Shown piece after piece: positions 6,240 to 12,106 of a stretch of DNA of 12,106 nucleotides. Source of the DNA: Flavobacterium psychrophilum (GTDB lineage: Bacteria > Bacteroidota > Bacteroidia > Flavobacteriales > Flavobacteriaceae). Both the position numbers and the translations under genes were made by a program. The stretch spans positions 1 to 12,106 of the forward strand of contig CAMCTL010000104.1 of NCBI GenBank assembly GCA_945878515.1, in the 5' to 3' direction. Each line of letters opens with the position of its first letter. Position 1 is the stretch's first letter. The notes beneath the pieces were generated by a model that ran no database searches, had not been told where the DNA came from, and worked only from the letters and a program-made list of their open reading frames with translations.

Positions 6240-6266
6240 AGCGAAGGTACAATTTTGTTCTTCGCT
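6240..6266. promoter_or_regulatory. Inverted repeat in the DUF983/ABC-F divergent promoter region
   Basis: AGCGAAG (6240-6246) and CTTCGCT (6260-6266) form a perfect 7-bp inverted repeat with a 13-bp centre. It lies inside the short gap between two divergent genes and contains more G and C than its surroundings. It could be an operator for both genes. No exact TAnnTTTG element is placed well enough on either side to name a promoter with confidence. Confidence 0.3.
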
Positions 6267-6289
6267 TAATGTAACATTTGTCACAAAAC

Positions 6290-8212
6290 ATGCTTAACAT
6301 ACACAATTTGTCCGTTTCTTTTGGAGGAACTTATTTATTTGAAGAAGTAACCTTTCGATTGGGTGCTGGAGACCGAGTTGGTCTTGTTGGAAAAAACGGT
6401 GCTGGAAAATCAACTATGCTTAAAATTCTGGCCAAAGATTTTGCGCCAGATTCTGGTGTTATTTCTCAGGAGAAAGAAGTTCGAATGGGCTTTTTGCGTC
6501 AAGATATTGATTTTGAACAAGGAAGAACCGTTTTGGAAGAAGCCTACGAAGCATTTACTGATATTAAAATTGTAGAAAAAAAATTAGAACAAATCAACCA
6601 TCAATTGGTTACTCGAACCGATTATGAAAGTGAAGAATACAGTCAAATCATTGAGGATTTATCCGATTATACACATCGTTTCGAATTATTGGGTGGTTAC
6701 AATTATATAGGCGATACTGAGAAAATTCTACTAGGTTTGGGTTTCAAACGGGAAGTATTCAACAATCAAACCGATACTTTTTCTGGCGGTTGGAGAATGC
6801 GTATCGAATTAGCCAAATTATTATTGCAAGCCAATGACGTTTTGCTTTTGGATGAGCCAACGAATCACTTGGATATAGAGAGTATCATTTGGTTGGAAGG
6901 TTTTTTGCGAAATTATGCTGGCGTAGTTGTGATTGTTTCGCACGATAAAATGTTTTTGGATAATGTGACCAATAGAACTATCGAAATTTCCCTCGGAAAA
7001 GCCTACGATTTCAATAAACCTTATTCTGAATATTTGGAATTACGCGGCGAGATTAGAGAAAAACAATTGGCTACACAAAAGAATCAAGCCAAAAAAATTG
7101 AGGAAACCGAAAAATTAATTGAGAAATTCCGTGCCAAAGCTTCGAAAGCATCAATGGCGCAATCTTTAATAAAAAAATTAGATAAAGTAGAACGTATCGA
7201 AGTGGATGAAGACGATAACTCGGTAATGAATATTTCTTTTCCGCTATCTAAAGAACCCGGAAAAGTGGTTATCGAAGCGGAAGCTGTAACCAAAAAATAT
7301 GGTGATAATACCATCTTGAAAGACATTTCACTTCTGGTGGAACGTGGCAGCAAGATTGCTTTTGTTGGACAAAACGGCCAAGGAAAATCAACTTTTATGA
7401 AAGCCATTGTCAACGAATTTGAATATCAAGGCAGTATCAAATTGGGACACAATGTTCAATTGGGCTATTTTGCTCAAAATCAAGCAGAATATTTGGATGG
7501 CGAAATCACTTTATTGCGAACAATGGAAGATGCCGCAACAGATACCAATCGTTCCAAAGTGCGAGATATGCTGGGTTCGTTCTTGTTTCGTGGCGATGAT
7601 GTGGAAAAGAAAGTAAAGGTGCTTTCTGGAGGCGAAAGAAATCGTTTGGCACTTTGCAAATTGCTTTTGCAACCAATTAATGTTTTGGTAATGGATGAGC
7701 CAACGAATCACTTGGACATTAAATCGAAGAATGTTTTGAAAGCCGCGTTGCAAAAATACGAAGGAACACTACTTTTGGTTTCTCACGATAGGGATTTTTT
7801 ACAAGGAATGTCGAATATTGTTTATGAATTCAAAGACCAAAAAATAAAAGAATATTTGGGTGATATCAATTATTTCTTAGAACAGCGCAACCTAGAAAAC
7901 ATGCGTGAAGTTGAGAAAAAAAGCCCCCTAGCCACCAAAGGAGGAACTACTGTAAATGGAAATAAATCAAATTCTTACGAAGATCAAAAGAAAGGTAAAG
8001 CACTTCAGAATCGTTTGAGTAAAATAGAAAGTCAAATTAAACAATTGGAGAGAGACATTCAGCAAGACGACAAAATGCTAGCTTCCAATTATGACAAACA
8101 CATTGAAGACGCAGCTTTTTTTATGGCTTACAACAAGAAAAAAAAGGATTTAGACCAACTTCTTTTAGATTGGGAAGTTGTTCAAGAAGAGATAGATAAC
8201 GCAGGTTTATAA
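6290..8212 (+). CDS. ABC-F family ATPase (ribosome-associated type)
   Basis: This 640-residue cytoplasmic protein has two ATP-binding cassettes and no membrane segment, the hallmark of ABC-F proteins, which act on the ribosome. Cassette 1 has Walker A GKNGAGKST (34-42), signature FSGGW (164-168), Walker B LLLDEP (185-190) and SHD (217-219). A charged linker, about 246-305, separates the cassettes. Cassette 2 has GQNGQGKST (360-368), LSGGE (445-449), VMDEP (467-471) and SHD (498-500). A C-terminal coiled coil runs from about 565 to the end, as in Uup or YheS. I used the ATG at 6290-6292. An in-frame TTG four codons upstream is unlikely because homologues begin MLNIHNLSVSFGG-like. Between cassette 2 and the coiled coil, residues 544-553 (KSPLATKGGT) are the translation of a 27-bp repeat. 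The stop overlaps the convergent App1-like gene by 6 bp. Resistance or housekeeping subclass cannot be decided here. Confidence 0.93.
   Translation: MLNIHNLSVSFGGTYLFEEVTFRLGAGDRVGLVGKNGAGKSTMLKILAKDFAPDSGVISQEKEVRMGFLRQDIDFEQGRTVLEEAYEAFTDIKIVEKKLEQINHQLVTRTDYESEEYSQIIEDLSDYTHRFELLGGYNYIGDTEKILLGLGFKREVFNNQTDTFSGGWRMRIELAKLLLQANDVLLLDEPTNHLDIESIIWLEGFLRNYAGVVVIVSHDKMFLDNVTNRTIEISLGKAYDFNKPYSEYLELRGEIREKQLATQKNQAKKIEETEKLIEKFRAKASKASMAQSLIKKLDKVERIEVDEDDNSVMNISFPLSKEPGKVVIEAEAVTKKYGDNTILKDISLLVERGSKIAFVGQNGQGKSTFMKAIVNEFEYQGSIKLGHNVQLGYFAQNQAEYLDGEITLLRTMEDAATDTNRSKVRDMLGSFLFRGDDVEKKVKVLSGGERNRLALCKLLLQPINVLVMDEPTNHLDIKSKNVLKAALQKYEGTLLLVSHDRDFLQGMSNIVYEFKDQKIKEYLGDINYFLEQRNLENMREVEKKSPLATKGGTTVNGNKSNSYEDQKKGKALQNRLSKIESQIKQLERDIQQDDKMLASNYDKHIEDAAFFMAYNKKKKDLDQLLLDWEVVQEEIDNAGL
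7921..7947 (+). repeat. GC-rich 27-bp element, in frame within the ABC-F gene
   Basis: It shares AAGCCCCCTAGCC with the element at 2091-2117 and differs at three of 27 positions. Two of these changes (7934 and 7942) face each other in the predicted hairpin and leave an A-A mismatch. It is read in frame as SPLATKGG in a flexible linker between the second ATPase cassette and the coiled coil. The element lies in the same plus-strand orientation as in mpl, but the two genes are on opposite strands, so the encoded peptides differ. Confidence 0.75.
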
Positions 8213-9175
8213 AATCAGTCCTATGGTTTTTGAATGTTGAATGGCTTCGTTGCTGTGCGTAAAATAACAAGTTGAAACGTTGAGACTTTCGAGGTTCTTC
8301 AAAGCAATTGAAACTTTATCTTTTTCTCTTAGCCCAGTTTTTCTGATGTAAACCGCAATAACATTGACTGGAAAAATTTTACAAATGGTTTCGTATAAAA
8401 ACGGATCTTCTTGTGAATCATCTCCCAATAAAACATATTTTAAATTGGGATAGAATTCTAAGATGTGTTTTATTTTTTCAAATTTGTGATTGTGGTCGCC
8501 TCTTCCTGACCATATAAAGTCCGTCAGACTGGTTTTAATATCTTTTAGCAATAAAACCGCTTTAGGTAATTTATGGATTGTGGTAAATTTTATGATAAAT
8601 CGATACAAATTCCACTCGCTACTCGATACATAAAAAAAAGCATTTTGCTCTTCTTTATTTGTTCGTCCTGAATTGCTCAAGGCTTGATAATGAGAAACCA
8701 CATCTTCAAACACTTTACGAGAATTTACGTTTCGGAACAACAAAACATAGATTTTTCGCAAAGGATTCATCGTGTGCGAAACCAAAAAAGTGTCATCAAT
8801 GTCCGAAATAATGCCAAGATTTCCTGTTTTCGGACGAATATAGCTTTCTTTGACCGCTATCTTTTTCTGTTTGTGAATGATACTCACCTCATAATCAATC
8901 CAGCCGTGACCTACATTTGGATCTACTGGAATGCAAAATTTAAAATAGCCGTCATCTAATGTTTTAGTATGAATTGTGGTATTGTTGTGTTTTAGATATA
9001 CATCAGCATTAGATTGGGTCTTTATTCTAAACAAACGAATCATTGAAAAAGCATTTTTGAATTTCTTTTTCTCAAACGCATAATCTTCTCTGCTATTTGG
9101 TTTGAAAACGTGTCCCATCACAATTAATTCCTCCTCGTTTGCATATCCACGATATAATTTTAGAATAGACTCCAT
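8207..9175 (-). CDS. App1-like phosphatidate phosphatase (DUF2183, HAD fold)
   Basis: This is a 322-residue protein. The C-terminal two thirds carry the App1 catalytic domain, a HAD-type phosphatase that removes phosphate from phosphatidic acid to give diacylglycerol in yeast App1. Motif I is SDIDDTF (124-130), with D125 as nucleophile and D127 as acid/base. Motif II is YVSSSEW (182-188). Motif IV is GDDSQEDPFLY (251-261). The N-terminal 110 residues contain strands such as GHGWIDYEVSI and may form a beta-sandwich substrate module. There is no signal peptide or membrane helix. It starts at ATG 9173-9175. Its stop codon abuts and overlaps the end of the ABC-F gene. It is divergent from a lipid kinase gene 62 bp away, which supports a lipid role. 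Bacterial members are poorly characterised, so the substrate is by homology only. Confidence 0.8.
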   Translation of the reverse strand: MESILKLYRGYANEEELIVMGHVFKPNSREDYAFEKKKFKNAFSMIRLFRIKTQSNADVYLKHNNTTIHTKTLDDGYFKFCIPVDPNVGHGWIDYEVSIIHKQKKIAVKESYIRPKTGNLGIISDIDDTFLVSHTMNPLRKIYVLLFRNVNSRKVFEDVVSHYQALSNSGRTNKEEQNAFFYVSSSEWNLYRFIIKFTTIHKLPKAVLLLKDIKTSLTDFIWSGRGDHNHKFEKIKHILEFYPNLKYVLLGDDSQEDPFLYETICKIFPVNVIAVYIRKTGLREKDKVSIALKNLESLNVSTCYFTHSNEAIQHSKTIGLIL

Positions 9176-9184
9176 TTATTGTAT

Positions 9185-9192
9185 TAAATTTG
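9185..9192 (+). promoter_or_regulatory. Candidate -7 element for the lipid kinase gene
   Basis: TAAATTTG matches TAnnTTTG exactly and lies 45 bp upstream of the TTG start at 9238. No good -33 TTTG is seen at the expected distance, so this is a weak call. It sits inside the 62-bp gap between the divergent lipid genes. Confidence 0.3.
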
Positions 9193-9237
9193 ATGTGTGT
9201 TAAAATTAATCGTTTTTGACAAATAAAATAGTAAAAT

Positions 9238-10107
9238 TTGAAAAAGAATGTATTATTGGTTGTTAATCCCATTTCGGGAGATTTGGACAAATCGGATTTG
9301 CTGCAAACAGTTCAGGATTTTTCAGCTGTAAATCACTTTAATTTATTGGTATATGAAACTACCGGATATGAAGATTTTGCTGCAATACAGTTGCTTAATG
9401 ATCAACATCATTTAGAGCGAATTGTTGTCGCTGGAGGCGATGGAACCATAAAAATGGTAGCCGAGGCAATGGAAAATCACGACATTGTTATCGGGATTTT
9501 GCCTGCTGGATCTGCAAATGGTCTCGCGACTGATTTGGATTTGCCGGATACATTGGAAGAGAATTTGGAAGTGGCTTTTTTGCACCATTATGAGGAGATG
9601 GATATGATTAGTATCAACGGCAAAAAGAGTATTCATTTGAGCGACATTGGCATCAATGCAGATTTGGTCAAGAATTATGAAGCCAGCGATTTAAGGGGTT
9701 TTTGGGGATACGCCTTGCAAGCTTTTACCACTTTAGTAGATGCTGAAGAACCGTTTTTAGCTGCTATTACAGCCAATAATGAAACCGTTGAACATACAGC
9801 CAGAATGATTGTGATTGCCAATTCTCAGAAATATGGTACAGGCGTTACGATTAATCCAAACGGAAATATGTATGATGGGAAGTTTGAATTGATCATTTTG
9901 AAAAGTCTGGATCTATTGTTGATTGGCAAAATTATCACTGGAAATATGCCTATTGATTCAGAAGATATTGTAATAATTTCAACCGAAAAAGCTTTAATAA
10001 AAACAGATCGACCCGTAAATTTTCAAATTGATGGCGAATATTGTGGCGTTCAAAATGAATTAGAAATTCATATTTTGCACAAACAGTTGAAAATTGCAGT
10101 TCCATAA
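9238..10107 (+). CDS. Diacylglycerol kinase family lipid kinase
   Basis: This 289-residue cytoplasmic kinase has the DAGK_cat fold (DgkB/YegS type) and phosphorylates a lipid such as diacylglycerol with ATP. It shows NPISG (10-14), nucleotide motif GGDGT (66-70), GILPAGSANGLATDL (86-100) and DIGINADLV (136-144). The C-terminal beta-sandwich contains an IDGEYCG segment near the end. The start is a TTG. In frame, TAA lies two codons upstream (9232-9234), no ATG lies between, and MKKNVLLVVNPISG is the family's usual start. The rare start codon may lower translation. The divergent App1-like gene could catalyse the reverse reaction, phosphatidate to diacylglycerol. Whether this enzyme's substrate is really diacylglycerol is not settled by sequence. 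Confidence 0.88.
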   Translation: MKKNVLLVVNPISGDLDKSDLLQTVQDFSAVNHFNLLVYETTGYEDFAAIQLLNDQHHLERIVVAGGDGTIKMVAEAMENHDIVIGILPAGSANGLATDLDLPDTLEENLEVAFLHHYEEMDMISINGKKSIHLSDIGINADLVKNYEASDLRGFWGYALQAFTTLVDAEEPFLAAITANNETVEHTARMIVIANSQKYGTGVTINPNGNMYDGKFELIILKSLDLLLIGKIITGNMPIDSEDIVIISTEKALIKTDRPVNFQIDGEYCGVQNELEIHILHKQLKIAVP

Positions 10108-10260
10108 GTTTGGATTGTTTAAAGGATTTTGCGACACATTCTTCATTTGTGTCATTATTGATGATGTCAATTTTTCAGTTATTTGTTATAAATATCTTAA
10201 ATTTATTGTCATTTTGTCATTATAATAATCTATAACAGGTGTTTTAATGAAGAAAATGGA

Positions 10261-10292
10261 TTTGGTGTTTATTTTGCTAACGGGTAAATATG
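10261..10292 (+). promoter_or_regulatory. Candidate promoter of the small heat-shock gene
   Basis: TTTG (10261-10264) is followed after 20 bp by TAAATATG (10285-10292). This fits the Bacteroidetes -33 TTTG and -7 TAnnTTTG pattern with one mismatch in the -7 element. Transcription would start about 5-7 bp later, giving a leader of roughly 17 bases before ATG 10316. I see no CIRCE-type inverted repeat. The rest of 10108-10315 is AT-rich and shows no gene. Confidence 0.4.
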
Positions 10293-10315
10293 TTTAACTT
10301 TAAAATTTATTTATC

Positions 10316-10744
10316 ATGAACACAATTAAAAGAAACAGTAATTTGATTTTTCCTGCATTCTTGGATGAAATCTTCAAACCGGATTGGAATGGTGGTATTC
10401 AAAATTTTAACACTACAATTCCAGCCGTAAAAATCAAAGAATCTGAAACTGATTTTAAACTAGAGTTGTTTGCTCCAGGATTGAAAAAAGAAGATTTCAA
10501 CATTGAAATTGACCAAAGAACTTTGAGTATTTCATCTGAAAAAAAAGAGCGGACAGAAGAGAATAACGAGAAATATTCTCGAAAAGAATACAGTTTCAGT
10601 TCTTTCAAAAGGACTTTTAACCTTCCTGAAACCGTAAACTTTGATGCTATCGAAGCCAACTACGAAAGCGGGATTTTAAATCTTCGTTTACCAAAAAGAG
10701 AAGATGCTTTGCCAAAGCCTAAAAGAATGATTGAAATTGCTTAA
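10316..10744 (+). CDS. Hsp20/alpha-crystallin family small heat-shock protein
   Basis: This 142-residue ATP-independent chaperone holds unfolding proteins in large oligomers in the cytoplasm. The N-terminal arm (1-33) is short, with FPAFLDEIF (12-20). The alpha-crystallin domain follows from PAVKIKES (36-43), through FKLELFAPGLKKEDFNIEID (47-66) and FKRTFNLPETV (97-107), to the conserved ESGILNLRLPK (117-127). The tail ends with IEI (139-141), the IxI motif that docks onto neighbouring subunits. Length is normal for bacterial members. The gene stands alone, with its own candidate promoter and a strong terminator 20 bp after the stop. Heat induction is expected for the family, but the sequence shows no recognisable heat-shock operator. 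Confidence 0.93.
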   Translation: MNTIKRNSNLIFPAFLDEIFKPDWNGGIQNFNTTIPAVKIKESETDFKLELFAPGLKKEDFNIEIDQRTLSISSEKKERTEENNEKYSRKEYSFSSFKRTFNLPETVNFDAIEANYESGILNLRLPKREDALPKPKRMIEIA

Positions 10745-10763
10745 CCGCTAATTCTTCTAAAGC

Positions 10764-10800
10764 AAAAAACAGCAAATCGTAATGGTTTGCTGTTTTTTTT
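10764..10800 (+). terminator. Intrinsic terminator after hsp20, probably bidirectional
   Basis: AAAAAACAGCAAA (10764-10776) pairs with TTTGCTGTTTTTT (10786-10798), 13 bp, closing a small loop. A run of T follows on the plus strand. On the minus strand the A-run becomes a T-run, so it can also stop transcription of the convergent acyltransferase gene, whose stop codon is at 10846. Confidence 0.85.
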
Positions 10801-10845
10801 GTTTCTAATTTCACACCTTACTTTTGTCTTATTTACTAATCAATT

Positions 10846-12012
10846 TTATTTAAACGGATTCCGTTCATTCCAAACCACTTCTGGTTCTAAATAGCGATAC
10901 GCTTTCTCGAAAGCCAAGTCGGCAATTGGATTGCTGTGTTTGGCAAAACTATACAATTGCAAAGGCTTTGCGCCAATTGAACTCTTGATTTCTAGAGCGG
11001 TTCTCGCAAAAATAATTTCCTTAAAACCTTTGTTGATAGAATAAGCCACCATATCATAGAGCATATTCAAATACAACATTTTTTCCCGTTGAATATTATC
11101 ATCGTACCCTAAAAAATAAGTGTCCATAACTGACCCATTTTTAATTAAAGTATTAAACCCAATTAACTTATTATCAATAAAATATCCATAAAAAAGAAAG
11201 TTTTGTTGGAGTTTTTCTTTAAAAACCCTAAAATGATTTTTAGCTAAGAAAAATGTGTTAAAGTGGGCATTCTTCGCAACATGATAATATAAATTATTGA
11301 TGGTTTCTTCGTGTTCGATGATAGCCGCAAGACCCATTTTTCTTTTTTCGATACCATCGGCTTTCTTTCGGGCGCGTTTGTATTGGTCTCGGTATTTTTT
11401 AGATAAAGCGTCAATATAATCTTGCTCAGTTTGCCAATGGCTTGGTATGTTGAAATGCATATTGGGCTGAGCAGAAAATTGAAAATAACTATTGAATCCA
11501 GCTTGATGAAACGTTGATAAAGCAGATTCGTGAAAGTCCTTAAAAGACGAAATGTGAACTTTTAATCCTTTGTTTTTTAACAAGATTTTTAGCTCCTCAG
11601 AAGCTGTTTTTAATGCTTTCAAAACGTCCACTTTTTCTATTTTTTCCGAGAAAGACAAGGCATTTTCGCCTGAGAGCATATTGTTTCCAATGATGAGTAT
11701 ATGGGAACAAAAGTTTTTCAGAATCGTATTTCGAACCGCATTTTTAATGCACTGATCACGCTCTCCGAAAGATTCTAATTTGTTTAAATCTAAAAATTGC
11801 GAAAGTGCAATGCCAACCAATTCCTCTTTGTCGAACAATCCTATAAAATGACAAATCATATTCGACGGTGGCGATTGTTCTAAAACTTCTAAGTAAGCGG
11901 TGCTGAGGAAAATGTTTGCAACGGCAAAATCATTCCAATGTTCTGGAAGTGCTGCTACCGCGGAATATATTTTTATAGATAGAGGTGTTTTCAAACAAAA
12001 AAAATCGCCCAC
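10846..12012 (-). CDS. GNAT/FemAB-like acyltransferase (BioF2-like)
   Basis: This is a protein of up to 388 residues with two GNAT-type halves. The N-terminal half has FLSTAYLEVLEQ (35-46) and FDKEELVGIALSQF, a strand-turn-strand as in GNAT folds. The C-terminal half has WQTEQDYIDALSKKYRDQYKRARKK, like the substrate-side helix of BioF2-like/FemAB enzymes. FYGYFIDNKLIGFNTLI and DTYFLGYD follow, the core acetyl-CoA-binding strands. It probably transfers an acyl or aminoacyl group; the acceptor is unknown. No signal peptide is visible. The frame opens with GTG (12010-12012). A TTG at 11992-11994 is the next candidate. A candidate -7 element overlaps the GTG, which favours the TTG. I give the longer bounds, and the start is uncertain by six codons. 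The gene ends towards the hsp20 terminator. Confidence 0.75.
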   Translation of the reverse strand: MGDFFCLKTPLSIKIYSAVAALPEHWNDFAVANIFLSTAYLEVLEQSPPSNMICHFIGLFDKEELVGIALSQFLDLNKLESFGERDQCIKNAVRNTILKNFCSHILIIGNNMLSGENALSFSEKIEKVDVLKALKTASEELKILLKNKGLKVHISSFKDFHESALSTFHQAGFNSYFQFSAQPNMHFNIPSHWQTEQDYIDALSKKYRDQYKRARKKADGIEKRKMGLAAIIEHEETINNLYYHVAKNAHFNTFFLAKNHFRVFKEKLQQNFLFYGYFIDNKLIGFNTLIKNGSVMDTYFLGYDDNIQREKMLYLNMLYDMVAYSINKGFKEIIFARTALEIKSSIGAKPLQLYSFAKHSNPIADLAFEKAYRYLEPEVVWNERNPFK

Positions 12013-12019
12013 AAATGTA
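12012..12019 (-). promoter_or_regulatory. Candidate -7 element for the acyltransferase gene
   Basis: On the minus strand this reads TACATTTG, an exact TAnnTTTG match. It overlaps the GTG codon at the 5' limit of the acyltransferase frame. If it is used, the mRNA would begin after that GTG. A TTTA lies 18 bp upstream in place of the -33 TTTG, a weak match. Confidence 0.35.
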
Positions 12020-12048
12020 GAGCGATAGTATTGTAATTAAATGTTAAA

Positions 12049-12106
12049 TTATTTCCAGCCACAAATGATTGCCCCCATAATGGTCATCATAACAATCCAA
12101 TATCCA
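12049..12106 (-). CDS. C-terminal end of a hydrophobic protein, cut by the window edge
   Basis: On the minus strand the last 18 codons read GYWIVMMTIMGAIICGWK and end in TAA (12049-12051). The segment is almost entirely hydrophobic, with a terminal GWK, as at the end of a membrane helix. It lies 36 bp upstream of the acyltransferase frame in the same direction. The rest of the gene is outside the window, so I cannot name it. A competing frame of similar length (ending LEII) also reaches a stop close by, but is less protein-like. Confidence 0.45.
   Translation of the reverse strand, partial: GYWIVMMTIMGAIICGWK

Noticed and set aside
6278..6289. TTG start four codons upstream of the ABC-F ATG
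   Set aside because: The ATG at 6290 gives the normal MLNIHNLSVSFGG start of the first cassette. The extra MSQN residues add nothing expected.
10133..10153. GACACA/TGTGTC inverted repeat after the lipid kinase gene as a terminator
   Set aside because: Only 6 bp pair, and no T-run follows. It could be a protein site, but nothing supports that.
10247..10297. 16-codon frame MKKMDLVFILLTGKYV before hsp20
   Set aside because: It overlaps the best promoter candidate of hsp20 and has no independent support.

Overview
The window looks like a chromosomal segment of a Flavobacterium-like member of the Bacteroidetes. The supporting signs are low GC content, A-rich translation leaders without strong Shine-Dalgarno sites, sequences matching the TAnnTTTG -7 promoter element of that phylum, a Bacteroidetes-type Mpl ligase, and a short RNA-like element of a kind I associate with flavobacteria. 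This assignment is inference from sequence character; no rRNA or marker search was possible.

Region 1 (1-743) is an accessory patch. A small GIY-YIG nuclease gene (108-419, minus) sits inside an array of 20-bp palindromic half-sites (ATTCC-tNc-GGAAT cores). East of the gene the array has an exact 133-bp period and runs up to 13 bp from the mpl stop codon. Region 2 (744-2922, minus) holds an exported TPR protein followed by mpl (peptidoglycan recycling). Region 3 (2923-3209) is 287 bp with no convincing gene. Region 4 (3210-5553, plus) holds a DAO-family FAD oxidoreductase, then two tandem near-identical Uma2-type PD-(D/E)XK nuclease-like genes that differ sharply only in one 22-residue window. 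Region 5 (5554-5844) has a possible 46-codon gene and a Flavo-1-like structured RNA. Region 6 (5845-8212) is a divergent pair: a DUF983 zinc-ribbon membrane protein (minus) and an ABC-F ATPase (plus). Region 7 (8207-10107) is a second divergent pair: an App1-like phosphatidate phosphatase (minus) and a diacylglycerol-kinase-family lipid kinase (plus), which could catalyse opposite reactions. Region 8 (10316-12106) contains a small heat-shock protein with a strong terminator, a convergent GNAT/FemAB-like acyltransferase, and the last 18 codons of a further minus-strand hydrophobic protein.

Two independent families of short palindromic repeats are the main unusual content. One is the GIY-YIG-associated array. 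The other is a GC-rich 27-bp element. It occurs in frame inside mpl (near the N-terminus) and inside the ABC-F gene (linker), and a decayed copy supplies the stop codon of the TPR gene. The core genes otherwise look like ordinary housekeeping genes. The best candidate for an undescribed system is the nuclease-plus-palindrome array, which has the layout expected of a nuclease-mobilised repeat. The sequence does not prove mobility.
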